DNA from: JBCCTX01 sp964468435
GTDB taxonomy: Bacteria; Bacteroidota; Bacteroidia; J057
Assembly: GCA_964468435.1 (NCBI GenBank)
Contig: CAYXVE010000032.1
Coordinates: 1 to 57,649, forward strand
Direction: 5' to 3'
Length of the DNA: 57,649 bases
How positions within the stretch are numbered: the first letter of the stretch is position 1; the number at the start of each line of letters is the position of its first letter. Position numbers and translations under genes: made by a program. The notes beneath the pieces are model-generated. The model saw only the letters and a program-made list of their open reading frames with translations. It was not told the DNA's origin and did no database searches. Positions 25,621-34,504 of the stretch are shown here, in pieces.

Positions 25621-27996
25621 TTATTTTTCAGGACCACTGGACTTTGGTGCATTTTCCTGCAATTGCTTTTCAAGTTCTTTGGAGCGTTGCTCACGTTGCA
25701 TAGGATTTTCCATGTCCCGCATACGTTGCTTGAATACCTGAAAGCGGCTGGGCTGTGATCTGGGAGGCCAGTAGTTATCCTCGGTATTGATATCAGCAAT
25801 CTCAAGATATGGATCAAGCGTAATACTCATAATGGGTTTGTCGGTGATGAACACTTTAGTAATCTTATCGCTATTCATTCTCCATATTTCTGCTGGTAGT
25901 CGATGTAGTTCTGTGCTACCATCTTCAAATTCAAACTGTAGAATAACGGGCATGGGTATACCCCCATTGTTTTTGACGGATATATTGTAGAAATGATCAC
26001 TGCTTTCCAGGAGTTCTTTTTCCTGTTCATCCAGCAGACTGACATAGTATTCATATTCCTTCCGGTCAAGGGTATTTACTGCATAGGGATCGCGCTTGTT
26101 GTAGAAATCTAGCAAAGAGGTATCGCGTTCTGCATAGGTTTCCTCGATTTCCTCTCTGTTACGCATATCTGTAATATACTCAGCATCCTGGGCATCCTGT
26201 TGTTTGGCGACCATCTGTTCCTTGTCTGGATTTAGGGAGTTAATCTGGAACCACTCTACATCTTCGACGGATTGATCTACGTGATCTGTAGTATAAAACC
26301 AGCTTCTCCAGAACCAGTCAAGGTCTACACCAGAAGCGTCTTCCATGGTACGGAAAAAGTCTGCCGGGCTCGGATGCTTGAACATCCATCGACGTGCGTA
26401 TTCTTTAAACGCGTAATCGAAAAGTTCTCGTCCCATCACGGTTTCTCGTAGAATATTCAAGGCTGTAGCCGGCTTGCCGTAGGCATTGTTACCAAACTGG
26501 TAGATAGATTCAGAATTGGTCATAATGGGGGTAATATTCGATTGGTCTCCGCCCATGTAATCCGTGATCTTGTATGCAGGTCCACGACGTGATGGGTATC
26601 CGCGTTCCCATTCCTGTTCTGAAAGATATTGTAGGAAACTATTGAGTCCCTCATCCATCCAAGTCCACTGACGCTCGTCGGAGTTGACGATCATGGGGAA
26701 ATAGTTGTGCCCTACTTCGTGAATGATCACGCTGATCATACCATATTTGGTTCTTTCGGTATAGGTGCCATCGAGCCCGGGACGTCCCCCATTGAAGCAA
26801 ATCATCGGGTATTCCATACCTATACGATCTGTGTGTACAGAGTAGGCTACAGGATAGGGGTACTCAAAGGTATATTTGGAGTATACATTAAGGGTATGAG
26901 CCACTGCTTTGGTAGAATATTTTTCCCACAAAGGGTTTCCTTCTTTGGGGTAAAGCGACATAGCCATCACATTTCGATTGCCCATTTTCACAGCCATAGC
27001 ATCCCATATAAATTTACGAGAAGAAGCAAAGGCAAAATCACGAACATTTTCTGCCTCATAGGTCCAGGTTTTGGTATCGCTACTTTTATCCTTTTCATTT
27101 TCTATCGCTTCCGCTTCTGTTACGATCATTACAGGTTGCTCATACGCTTTTTCAGCTTGACTAAGGCGTTTACGCTGATCGCTGCTGAGTACTGATTTGG
27201 GATTCTGCAATACGCCAGTAGCCCCTACCATGTGATCGCCGGGTACAGTCAGGTTCACGCGATAGTCTCCAAAGGGGAGGGTAAACTCGCCTCTTCCCAG
27301 GAATTGCTTATTTTGCCAGCCTTCTACTTCGTTATAAACACACATTCTGGGAAAAAACTGAGCTATGGTGTAAAGATAGTTATCATCCTCTTCAAAGTAT
27401 TCATATCCGGATCTTCCCCCTTCTTTCAGGCGGTTATTGATATTGTACCACCATGTTACCTTGAAGGTATAAGTGCCCCCGGGCTGTATAGGGGAGGGAG
27501 GATCGACACGCATCATGGTGTTGTTGATGACATAACGAAGATCATTGCCATTTTCATCTGTTACAGACTCAATGTGAAATCCCCTGTCGAGTACGGAAAT
27601 AAATTTCTGCACCTCATCATAGCTCATAGATTCGTTGAGTGTTCCGGTATTTGTCTTTTTAGTATCCGAATCCTGGTCTCTCATGTTTTGATCCAATTGT
27701 AGCCAGAGATAGGATAATATGTCCGGGGAATTGTTGTGATAGGTAATGGTTTCCTCACCATCGATACGTTGTATCTCATCATTGAGGGTGATGTCCATCA
27801 CATAATCTGCACGGTTTTGATAGTAGGCATGACCTGGTGCTCCAGCTGCTGTCCGGTAGACATTAGGTGTGGGAAGCATGTCATACAATTGTCTGAATTG
27901 ACTCTGGTTGAGAGTTTCCTGTGCCTGAATATTCATCAGTCCCATGACCATCAAACATAGACTCATAAACGCCGGTGTGAAATGTAGTTTTTTCAT
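25621..27996 (-). CDS. Exported M1-family zinc metallopeptidase
   Basis: The 791-residue protein has a signal peptide (CLMVMGLMNIQAQ) and a gluzincin catalytic domain. The zinc motif is HEVGHNYFPMIVNSDERQW, with the third ligand in TWMDEGLNSF. An N-terminal beta domain (residues 60-300) resembles the M1 aminopeptidase saddle. The exopeptidase GAMEN motif is not obvious, so aminopeptidase activity is inferred from the family only. It lies 16 bp after hupE-like and ends the operon that starts with transketolase. Confidence 0.88.
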   Translation of the reverse strand: MKKLHFTPAFMSLCLMVMGLMNIQAQETLNQSQFRQLYDMLPTPNVYRTAAGAPGHAYYQNRADYVMDITLNDEIQRIDGEETITYHNNSPDILSYLWLQLDQNMRDQDSDTKKTNTGTLNESMSYDEVQKFISVLDRGFHIESVTDENGNDLRYVINNTMMRVDPPSPIQPGGTYTFKVTWWYNINNRLKEGGRSGYEYFEEDDNYLYTIAQFFPRMCVYNEVEGWQNKQFLGRGEFTLPFGDYRVNLTVPGDHMVGATGVLQNPKSVLSSDQRKRLSQAEKAYEQPVMIVTEAEAIENEKDKSSDTKTWTYEAENVRDFAFASSRKFIWDAMAVKMGNRNVMAMSLYPKEGNPLWEKYSTKAVAHTLNVYSKYTFEYPYPVAYSVHTDRIGMEYPMICFNGGRPGLDGTYTERTKYGMISVIIHEVGHNYFPMIVNSDERQWTWMDEGLNSFLQYLSEQEWERGYPSRRGPAYKITDYMGGDQSNITPIMTNSESIYQFGNNAYGKPATALNILRETVMGRELFDYAFKEYARRWMFKHPSPADFFRTMEDASGVDLDWFWRSWFYTTDHVDQSVEDVEWFQINSLNPDKEQMVAKQQDAQDAEYITDMRNREEIEETYAERDTSLLDFYNKRDPYAVNTLDRKEYEYYVSLLDEQEKELLESSDHFYNISVKNNGGIPMPVILQFEFEDGSTELHRLPAEIWRMNSDKITKVFITDKPIMSITLDPYLEIADINTEDNYWPPRSQPSRFQVFKQRMRDMENPMQREQRSKELEKQLQENAPKSSGPEK

Positions 27997-28012
27997 ATTT
28001 ATTAAGCTTGGG

Positions 28013-28597
28013 TTACCAAAATTTTGTCTCAGTCATCAAAATAAATGCGATCCCCGCGGCTGCACCTGAGACGAAGAGATTCCATTCGCGGTGTTTGACA
28101 CTCAGTCCATTCAAAAATATCATTGAGAAGGTCAGGATAATCGCCACGATCATAAGCTGTCCCAGTTCCAGCCCAATATTAAATGCAAGCAATGGCTGGA
28201 TAATGCTTTCTTCTTTTCCCAGAAGTTCCTTGAGGTAATTGGAGAAACCCATACCATGGATCAGTCCGAAGAAAAGTGCCAGGCCGTAGTTGACGCGCAT
28301 ATTGAGTGGGCTGATTTCTCCTTCACGTCTTACGATATTGAAAATAGCTGTCAGTAAGATCGTTACAGGAATCAAAAACTCTATGATCGCGGAAGGAACG
28401 AGGATATAATTGAGGGTAGAGAGTACCAAGGTAACAGAGTGTCCGATCGTAAAAGCCGTTACCAGAACGAGGATATGTCTCCACTGGTTGACCTTGTAAA
28501 TGGCACATAATGCAATGATAAATAGGATATGATCATATGCAGTAATATCTGCAATATGCTGAAATCCAATTTTCAAGTATGCTTCAAATGTACTCAT
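28013..28597 (-). CDS. HupE/UreJ family membrane protein
   Basis: The 194-residue protein has six predicted transmembrane helices. The N-terminal family motif is GFQHIADITAYDHILFI, followed by VTAFTIGHSVTL and FGLIHGMGFSN, where the conserved His/Asp residues are thought to bind Ni or Co. No hydrogenase or urease genes lie in the window. Instead it is followed after 16 bp by an M1 metallopeptidase. A metal-uptake role is a family-level inference. Confidence 0.85.
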   Translation of the reverse strand: MSTFEAYLKIGFQHIADITAYDHILFIIALCAIYKVNQWRHILVLVTAFTIGHSVTLVLSTLNYILVPSAIIEFLIPVTILLTAIFNIVRREGEISPLNMRVNYGLALFFGLIHGMGFSNYLKELLGKEESIIQPLLAFNIGLELGQLMIVAIILTFSMIFLNGLSVKHREWNLFVSGAAAGIAFILMTETKFW

Positions 28598-28631
28598 TGG
28601 TGTAAATTTAATAAAAAACTATTTGTGTTTG

Positions 28632-29606
28632 TTAATTACAATAGCTCATGTTTGCTTCCAGATCACAGGTGGCATCTTTTTTTACGACCTCTTTTCTGAT
28701 TTGGCGATTTTGATCGATCATTACATCCTGGTACAGGAAGTCTACTATTTCTTCAAAATACAGGCGCTTTGGCTGTGAAGCGAGTTCATGTCCACCATTA
28801 CAGGTAGTGTGAAGGTAATATGATGCTCCTAGCTCTTCCAGTCTTTCTGTTATGGAATATGCTCCATGGAGTGGTAGAAACCCTACGGTACTGGAATCAC
28901 AATAGTGATGAGGAGCTGAGGCATAGGGTACCAGTTTGTCGCAGGTTCCATGAAATAGTTGAGTGGGTATTGCGCTTTGTGGATGAATATTGGCAGTATC
29001 CACGATTGCTCCAGCCATGCTGATTACGCCTGCGTATTGATACTGAGGCTTATTGAGATATTGATTAAGGGTTTCTGGACTTTGATCGCCGTAGACGGTA
29101 TGCAGTACGGCTTCAGCTCCGGCGCTACTGCCTGCCAATACGATCTGGTTGGGGTTCAATTTCATTTCGCTTTGGCGATCGAGGAGAAATGCAGTTGCGT
29201 CAAGTATGTCTTCTGTTACGGACTGAAATGTTCTGATCTTATTTTCAGCAGGTTGATCACAGTGAAAAGACTGTCCTTTCATAACCAGCCGATAAGACAT
29301 TGTAGCGGCTATATAACCATGCAGGGCTAGGCGGTTGCAGAAATCCAGGTGGAGAGAGTCGTCTCTTCTCCCTCCCGAGAAGCCACCTCCATGCACATAG
29401 AGTATCACCGGGCGTTGGTTTGCAGGATTGTCGTCCGGGATGAAAACATCCATGCCGAGGGTATCGGTTTGTTTGACTGCATAGGTGTAGGTTTCACGGC
29501 GGATATTTTCGAATACTGGAGACTGGTAATCGAGCCTTTCTGCTGGCTGGCAGCTTGCCAGCACGGCAAACAGGCATACCATGTGAAGAATATATTGATT
29601 GCGCAT
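28632..29606 (-). CDS. Lipoprotein alpha/beta hydrolase (esterase)
   Basis: The start at 29606 (or the adjacent ATG at 29609) is chosen because it opens a lipoprotein signal (ILHMVCLFAVLASC) 13-16 bp after the transketolase stop; the longer frame would run inside transketolase. The 324-residue product has the oxyanion motif YVHGGGFSGG, the nucleophile elbow LAGSSAGAEA, the acid Asp in GTCDKLVPY and the catalytic His in CNGGHELAS. This is the hormone-sensitive-lipase/BD-FAE type, probably acting in the periplasm or at the surface. Substrate unknown. It is in an operon with tkt, hupE-like and the M1 peptidase. Confidence 0.82.
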   Translation of the reverse strand: MRNQYILHMVCLFAVLASCQPAERLDYQSPVFENIRRETYTYAVKQTDTLGMDVFIPDDNPANQRPVILYVHGGGFSGGRRDDSLHLDFCNRLALHGYIAATMSYRLVMKGQSFHCDQPAENKIRTFQSVTEDILDATAFLLDRQSEMKLNPNQIVLAGSSAGAEAVLHTVYGDQSPETLNQYLNKPQYQYAGVISMAGAIVDTANIHPQSAIPTQLFHGTCDKLVPYASAPHHYCDSSTVGFLPLHGAYSITERLEELGASYYLHTTCNGGHELASQPKRLYFEEIVDFLYQDVMIDQNRQIRKEVVKKDATCDLEANMSYCN

Positions 29607-29622
29607 CATCGGTTTATACTTT

Positions 29623-31668
29623 TTAAGCTTTCCATTCTTCCAAATAAGAAAGTGCCTTGTCAAATACATTTTTCGCAGTGTACCCAAATTTTTCATCCAG
29701 TACCTGATAAGGGGCCGAATAGCCAAAGTGTTGCATGCCGATCACTTTACCTCTTGGGCCCACCAGGCCCTGTAGTGTGACAGGTAATCCCGCAGTTAAA
29801 CCCATAGCGGGTAGATGATGGGGTATTACAGCTTGTTGATAGTCCGGGCTTTGCTCGCGAAATAGGCCTTCGGAGGGAGCTGATACCACACGTACCTTCA
29901 ATCCCTTTTCTTCAGTAAGTTTTTGTGCTCCTGCCACGAGTGTGGATACTTCAGAACCATTTCCCACCAGTACGATATCAGGTGTGTCGCCGGACTCGAC
30001 TACGGTATAGGCACCTTTAGCCGCCTGGTGAGCATCCTCAAAGCGAGTGGAGCCTGCTAATGCAGGTACATCCGGAATGTCCTGGCGAGAGAGGATCAAT
30101 CCACTGGGGCAATCCCAGTTTTCCAGGGCCAGCTTCCAACAGATGGTCGTTTCATGTGCATCTGCTGGCCTCAAGGCCAGGAAGCTTTTTTTACCGGAGT
30201 GATTATTTAATTGTTCCAATAGCCTAATTTGTGCTTCTTGCTCTATAGGTTGATGGGTGGGGCCATCTTCACCTACGCGGAAAGCATCATGAGTCCAGAT
30301 GTACTTTACGGGAAGTTCCATTAGCGCAGCCAGACGTATAGCGGGTTTCATAAAGTCTGAAAAGACAAAGAAGGTAGCACATACGGGAATCACTCCACCA
30401 TGAAGTGCCAGGCCATTACAGATCGCAGCCATAGACAGCTCCGAGACGCCAGCTTGAATAAACGCACCCTCAAAGTTTCCTCTAGTAAAAGAGGTGGTCT
30501 TTTTCAAGAATCCATCGGTTTTATCACTGTTTGAGAGGTCTGCTGAGCATACGATCATATTTTCAATATGATCTGCATAGTAGCTCAAAACGTCAGCAGA
30601 AGCGTTACGTGTGGCAGAATTGGCTTTCTGCTCGATTTTACGGTAATCTATCTCTGGTAGCTCATTGGTCAGAAACCGTCTCAGTTTTGCCGCTAGTTCA
30701 GGGTTACTTTGCTCCCACTGTTTCTCTTCTGCTTTCCGGGCGTTGACAATTTCACGCTTTTTGTGTAGAGCTTCTTCGTAGTAGGCCTTTACTTCCGGGA
30801 AAAAATGGAAGGGATTATTTGGATCTCCACCCAAGGCCTCAATGGTTTCTTTCACTGAGCCTCCAGCTTTACTAATGGGCTTCCCATGCATAGATACTTT
30901 ACCTTCATAAGCATCTCCTCGGTCATTTTTTACGCCTTTCCCCATAACAGTTTTTCCAATAATCAGGGTAGGTCTTTCCAGTTCTGCCTGAGCAATATTC
31001 AGTGCATTTCTTATTTCTCCTCCATCATGGCCATCAATCGTCAATACTTTCCAGCCCCAGCTTTCGTATTTTTTTGCAGTATCTTCAGAAGTTACTACCT
31101 CAGTTTTCGAGGAGAGTTGTACGTCATTAGCATCATAAAACATCACGAGATTGCTCAGTCCCAGAAAACCCGCGATCCTTCCTACACCCTGAGATATTTC
31201 TTCCTGTATTCCACCGTCTGAAATGTATGTATATGTGTTGTGAGCCATCCATTCACCAAATCTCGCCACCAGGAAGCGCTCAGCGATAGCAGCACCGATG
31301 CCAAACCCATGTCCTTGTCCCAGGGGGCCGGATGTATTTTCTACTCCACGCATGACATCTAGTTCTGGGTGTCCGGTAGTAGGGCTACCCCACTGACGAA
31401 AATCCTTGAGTTCCTGCATAGTATAGTGTCCGCAAAGGGCGAGGGTAGAATATAACATGGGTGAAAGGTGGCCAGGATCCAGGAAAAATCTGTCTCTGTG
31501 TGCCCATGCAGGGTCATCCGGATCGAAAACGAGGTATTCAGTAAACAAGATATTCATAAAATCGGCTCCTCCCATAGATCCACCTGGGTGTCCTGACTGA
31601 GCGATTTCTACCATGGCAAGACTCAGAACTCTAATATTGTCAGCTGCTTTTTGAATGATCGGGTTCAT
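29623..31668 (-). CDS. tkt: Transketolase
   Basis: This is the thiamine-diphosphate enzyme of the pentose phosphate pathway. The 681-residue protein has the N-terminal SGHPGGSMGGADF, the cofactor motif GPLGQGHGFGIGAA, SDGGIQEEISQGV (the GDG-type motif with Gly-Gly), MGKGV, and the pyrimidine domain with GVSELSMAAICNG and DAFRVGEDGPTHQPIEQ. It is probably the first gene of a four-gene minus-strand operon with the esterase, HupE and M1 peptidase. A good promoter lies 42-74 bp upstream. Confidence 0.95.
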   Translation of the reverse strand: MNPIIQKAADNIRVLSLAMVEIAQSGHPGGSMGGADFMNILFTEYLVFDPDDPAWAHRDRFFLDPGHLSPMLYSTLALCGHYTMQELKDFRQWGSPTTGHPELDVMRGVENTSGPLGQGHGFGIGAAIAERFLVARFGEWMAHNTYTYISDGGIQEEISQGVGRIAGFLGLSNLVMFYDANDVQLSSKTEVVTSEDTAKKYESWGWKVLTIDGHDGGEIRNALNIAQAELERPTLIIGKTVMGKGVKNDRGDAYEGKVSMHGKPISKAGGSVKETIEALGGDPNNPFHFFPEVKAYYEEALHKKREIVNARKAEEKQWEQSNPELAAKLRRFLTNELPEIDYRKIEQKANSATRNASADVLSYYADHIENMIVCSADLSNSDKTDGFLKKTTSFTRGNFEGAFIQAGVSELSMAAICNGLALHGGVIPVCATFFVFSDFMKPAIRLAALMELPVKYIWTHDAFRVGEDGPTHQPIEQEAQIRLLEQLNNHSGKKSFLALRPADAHETTICWKLALENWDCPSGLILSRQDIPDVPALAGSTRFEDAHQAAKGAYTVVESGDTPDIVLVGNGSEVSTLVAGAQKLTEEKGLKVRVVSAPSEGLFREQSPDYQQAVIPHHLPAMGLTAGLPVTLQGLVGPRGKVIGMQHFGYSAPYQVLDEKFGYTAKNVFDKALSYLEEWKA

Positions 31669-31709
31669 AAAATTTGGAGTAAGTTAAATGACCATCGTTG
31701 ATACATAAA

Positions 31710-31742
31710 CAAACATACTATATTGCCATGCTTATCTGCAAA
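31710..31742 (-). promoter_or_regulatory. Bacteroidota-type promoter for tkt
   Basis: On the minus strand TTTG (31742-31739) is followed after 21 nt by TATGTTTG (31717-31710), a perfect TAnnTTTG box, giving a leader of about 35 nt before the tkt start. Confidence 0.5.
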
Positions 31743-31838
31743 AGAATTTCGAATATGCTTGGTATCATTGATTGATTTTTTTTGCATTTTGTGAAGAATT
31801 AGAAAGTTCCTGTTACCATTAATCCTACTTCTACTACT

Positions 31839-33503
31839 ATGAATCAGATCCATCCTGTTGACTTATTTGTATTCATTGCTTACGGAATAAGTATCATTTC
31901 GCTGGGGTTGTGGGTTTCGAGGAGCAAAAAGGGTCATGAAAAAGATTCTAAAGACTATTTTTTAGCAGGTAAGTCGCTTACCTGGTGGGCAGTAGGTTCA
32001 TCACTTATTGCCTCCAATATATCTGCCGAACAGTACATCGGAATGAGTGGTTCGGGTTATGCATTGGGATTAGGGATCGCCTCGTATGAGTTTATGGCTG
32101 CTGCAACGTTAATCATCGTAGGTAAATTTTTCCTGCCCATATTCATTACAAAGGGTATTTTTACGATGCCCCAGTTTTTGGAGATGCGTTATGACAGCCG
32201 TGTGCGGACCAGTCTGGCAATTTTCTGGTTAGTTGTATATGTATTTGTGAATCTGACTTCTGTACTATGGTTGGGTGCTTTGGCTTTAAATACCATTGTG
32301 GGGGTACCCATTTTGTATGGCATATTGGGATTGGCACTATTTTCTGCTGTTTACTCACTATATGGAGGGCTTATGGCAGTTGCATGGACGGATGTAGTCC
32401 AGGTCGTAGTACTGATTGGTGGGGGTATTATCACCACCATTATTGCGCTCAATGAAGTTAGCCAGGGGCAAGGCTTTTTTGCAGGATTGAATGTTTTGTA
32501 TCAAAAAGCTGGGCCTGATCCCATAGGTTCGCTGCAAAATCACTTCGACATGATCATTGAGAAGGGGGTAATGTCTATTCCAGATGGGGAAAGTGGGATG
32601 AGAGATGCCTGGCAGGATCTTCCTGGTTTATCTGTATTAATTGGTGGGCTTTGGGTGGCAAATCTTTTTTACTGGGGTTGTAACCAGTATATTACTCAGC
32701 GTGCCCTGGCAGCCAAAAGTCTGGATGAAGCACAGCGAGGGATGATATTTGCCGGATTTCTCAAGTTGATCGTACCTTTGATCGTAGTGGTGCCCGGTAT
32801 CGCGGCATATGTATTACTTAATGATCCAGAATATGGATTGATGCAGACGGAGTCCATAAATAGGTCTGATGAGGCTTATCCCTGGCTGTTGGAGAAATTT
32901 GTGCCTGTAGGCCTTAGGGGGCTAGCCTTTGCGGCATTGATTGCAGCCATCGTTTCTTCGCTCAGTTCCATGATCAACAGCATTTCAACGATTTTCACCT
33001 TAGACATTTACAAGCCACTCATCAACAAGAAAGCCAGTGAACGGCAGTTGGTATTTACTGGGAGACTGGTGGCTACGATTGCCCTGATCATAGCATGTGT
33101 GACAGCAGAACCATTGTTGGGCAGGCTAGATCAGGCTTTTCAGTATATTCAGGAGTTTACGGGCTTTGTGAGTCCTGGTATACTGGCGATCTTCCTATTT
33201 GGGCTATTTTGGAAAAAGGCTACTCCTAATGCAGCACTTTGGTCGGCCATTTTAAGTGTTCCCATTTCTATTGCTTTCAAGTATTATCTGTTTCCAGGTA
33301 TGCCGTTTATGAACCGGATGGGATTTGTGTTTATCCTGTGTGCGTTGGTGTTGATTGGGATATCTAATTTTGAATCCCAAGGAAAGGATCATCCTAATGC
33401 GATAAGTATCAATCGCAAGTTGTTTGAAACTACCCCTATATTCAATGCAGGAGCCATCATCATCGTAAGTACTTTGGCGGTGATATATGCTGTATTTTAT
33501 TGA
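31839..33503 (+). CDS. Sodium/sugar symporter, vSGLT-like (SSS family)
   Basis: The 554-residue protein has about 14 hydrophobic helices and, from what I remember of Vibrio vSGLT, strong similarity along its whole length: DYFLAGKSLTWWAVGSSLI, SNISAEQYIGMSGSGYALG, SVYSLYGGLMAVAWTDVVQV, and AFQYIQEFTGFVSPGILAIF. It is therefore expected to take up a hexose with Na+. It is divergent from tkt, and its 3' end overlaps the CHAD gene by 7 bp. Confidence 0.9.
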   Translation: MNQIHPVDLFVFIAYGISIISLGLWVSRSKKGHEKDSKDYFLAGKSLTWWAVGSSLIASNISAEQYIGMSGSGYALGLGIASYEFMAAATLIIVGKFFLPIFITKGIFTMPQFLEMRYDSRVRTSLAIFWLVVYVFVNLTSVLWLGALALNTIVGVPILYGILGLALFSAVYSLYGGLMAVAWTDVVQVVVLIGGGIITTIIALNEVSQGQGFFAGLNVLYQKAGPDPIGSLQNHFDMIIEKGVMSIPDGESGMRDAWQDLPGLSVLIGGLWVANLFYWGCNQYITQRALAAKSLDEAQRGMIFAGFLKLIVPLIVVVPGIAAYVLLNDPEYGLMQTESINRSDEAYPWLLEKFVPVGLRGLAFAALIAAIVSSLSSMINSISTIFTLDIYKPLINKKASERQLVFTGRLVATIALIIACVTAEPLLGRLDQAFQYIQEFTGFVSPGILAIFLFGLFWKKATPNAALWSAILSVPISIAFKYYLFPGMPFMNRMGFVFILCALVLIGISNFESQGKDHPNAISINRKLFETTPIFNAGAIIIVSTLAVIYAVFY

Positions 33504-34426
33504 TTGACCAGTTTTGGCTCTTTCATGGCGTATTTCTTACTAGATCCCCAATATCCACGTATTCTTTGGGTAAAGATATTAGGCTTTTCCTGATAAATTT
33601 TTTCGCCAAGAGCCAGCGATGCATTGAGCAGTTTTAATTGATATGAAGTTATCAACGCAGAGATGACATTCATCTCCACATAGGGTTTTATTTTCTGACT
33701 TTGAGCCAGACAATTTTCCAGCAAGTTGAGGTCCCGCCAGAGGCCCAGGTGATCTGAGAGCATTTTAATTTCTCCTGCATAAGCATCCATCATTTTTCCC
33801 CAGCAACCGCTAAGTAACTGAATGTGATGGAGAAGATATTTTACCCTCTTTCTCCAGTCATGAATATGTTCCATCGATGGAGCACTTCTAACTAGCTTCA
33901 GTTGTTTTGCACCTTTGCTGTATACTTTTCGAAGCCCTGGTTCCAGTATTTTAAAGCTATTACAGGAAAGGGGCAAGTCAACAGCCTGAGACCGGTGTAA
34001 ACGAACACGCTCCAGTGTTTCATCCATGGCCTGGTTTTTCTGAAGAATCTGGTCAGAAGCCTGTCTACGTCGATTCATCAGGAAATCATGTACTTGCTGG
34101 TAGGTTTTATCGGGAATATCTTCCTGAGCGTATTCTTTTAATTCTTTCCAGGCCTCCAATAATGCCTGTACATCGCGCATGGCAGATAGTTTTCGGGCCA
34201 TATCCCTGTAGTAGTTATTTTCTTCAACAAAACGTTTTTCACCAATATTTACGCGTACAAGCCTGAGCAAAGCCCTGATGCGTTTAAAACTTTTCCGGGT
34301 TTCATGGATAGCCTTATGTTCTAGAGTGGTAGCCTGTAAATGTTGTTCAATTCCGTCCAACTCCTCGTTCAGGATATTTTTTATTTCTTTTTTTATTGAT
34401 TTTTGCTCTTTGATTAAATAACCCAT
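33497..34426 (-). CDS. CHAD domain protein
   Basis: The 309-residue all-helical protein is rich in His, Lys and Arg, with the two-repeat CHAD pattern: HKAIHETRKSFKRIRALLRLVR near residue 45 and MEHIHDWRKRVKYLLHHIQLL near residue 190. CHAD domains bind polyphosphate through such basic helices. No CYTH domain is attached and no ppk gene is in the window. The gene is divergent from the penicillin-binding protein and overlaps the symporter end. Confidence 0.85.
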   Translation of the reverse strand: MGYLIKEQKSIKKEIKNILNEELDGIEQHLQATTLEHKAIHETRKSFKRIRALLRLVRVNIGEKRFVEENNYYRDMARKLSAMRDVQALLEAWKELKEYAQEDIPDKTYQQVHDFLMNRRRQASDQILQKNQAMDETLERVRLHRSQAVDLPLSCNSFKILEPGLRKVYSKGAKQLKLVRSAPSMEHIHDWRKRVKYLLHHIQLLSGCWGKMMDAYAGEIKMLSDHLGLWRDLNLLENCLAQSQKIKPYVEMNVISALITSYQLKLLNASLALGEKIYQEKPNIFTQRIRGYWGSSKKYAMKEPKLVNQ

Positions 34427-34437
34427 GTCGATAACTA

Positions 34438-34468
34438 TTTGCCGGAAATTTTATAAATAGTAACTTCG
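34438..34468 (+). promoter_or_regulatory. Bacteroidota-type promoter for the penicillin-binding protein
   Basis: TTTG (34438-34441), a 19-nt spacer, and TAACTTCG (34461-34468) match the TTTG/TAnnTTTG consensus with the best spacing found in the window. The leader would be about 30 nt. Confidence 0.55.
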
Positions 34469-34504
34469 CATAAATGATAGTGATCAGGCGGCACAAACTT
34501 TTAC

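Noticed and set aside
26707..27702. Long plus-strand frames opposite the M1 peptidase
   Set aside because: They are antisense to a well-supported 791-residue enzyme and have compositions typical of shadow frames.
31665..31853. 62-codon minus-strand frame before tkt
   Set aside because: It covers the tkt promoter region and the start of the divergent symporter, and has no recognisable features.
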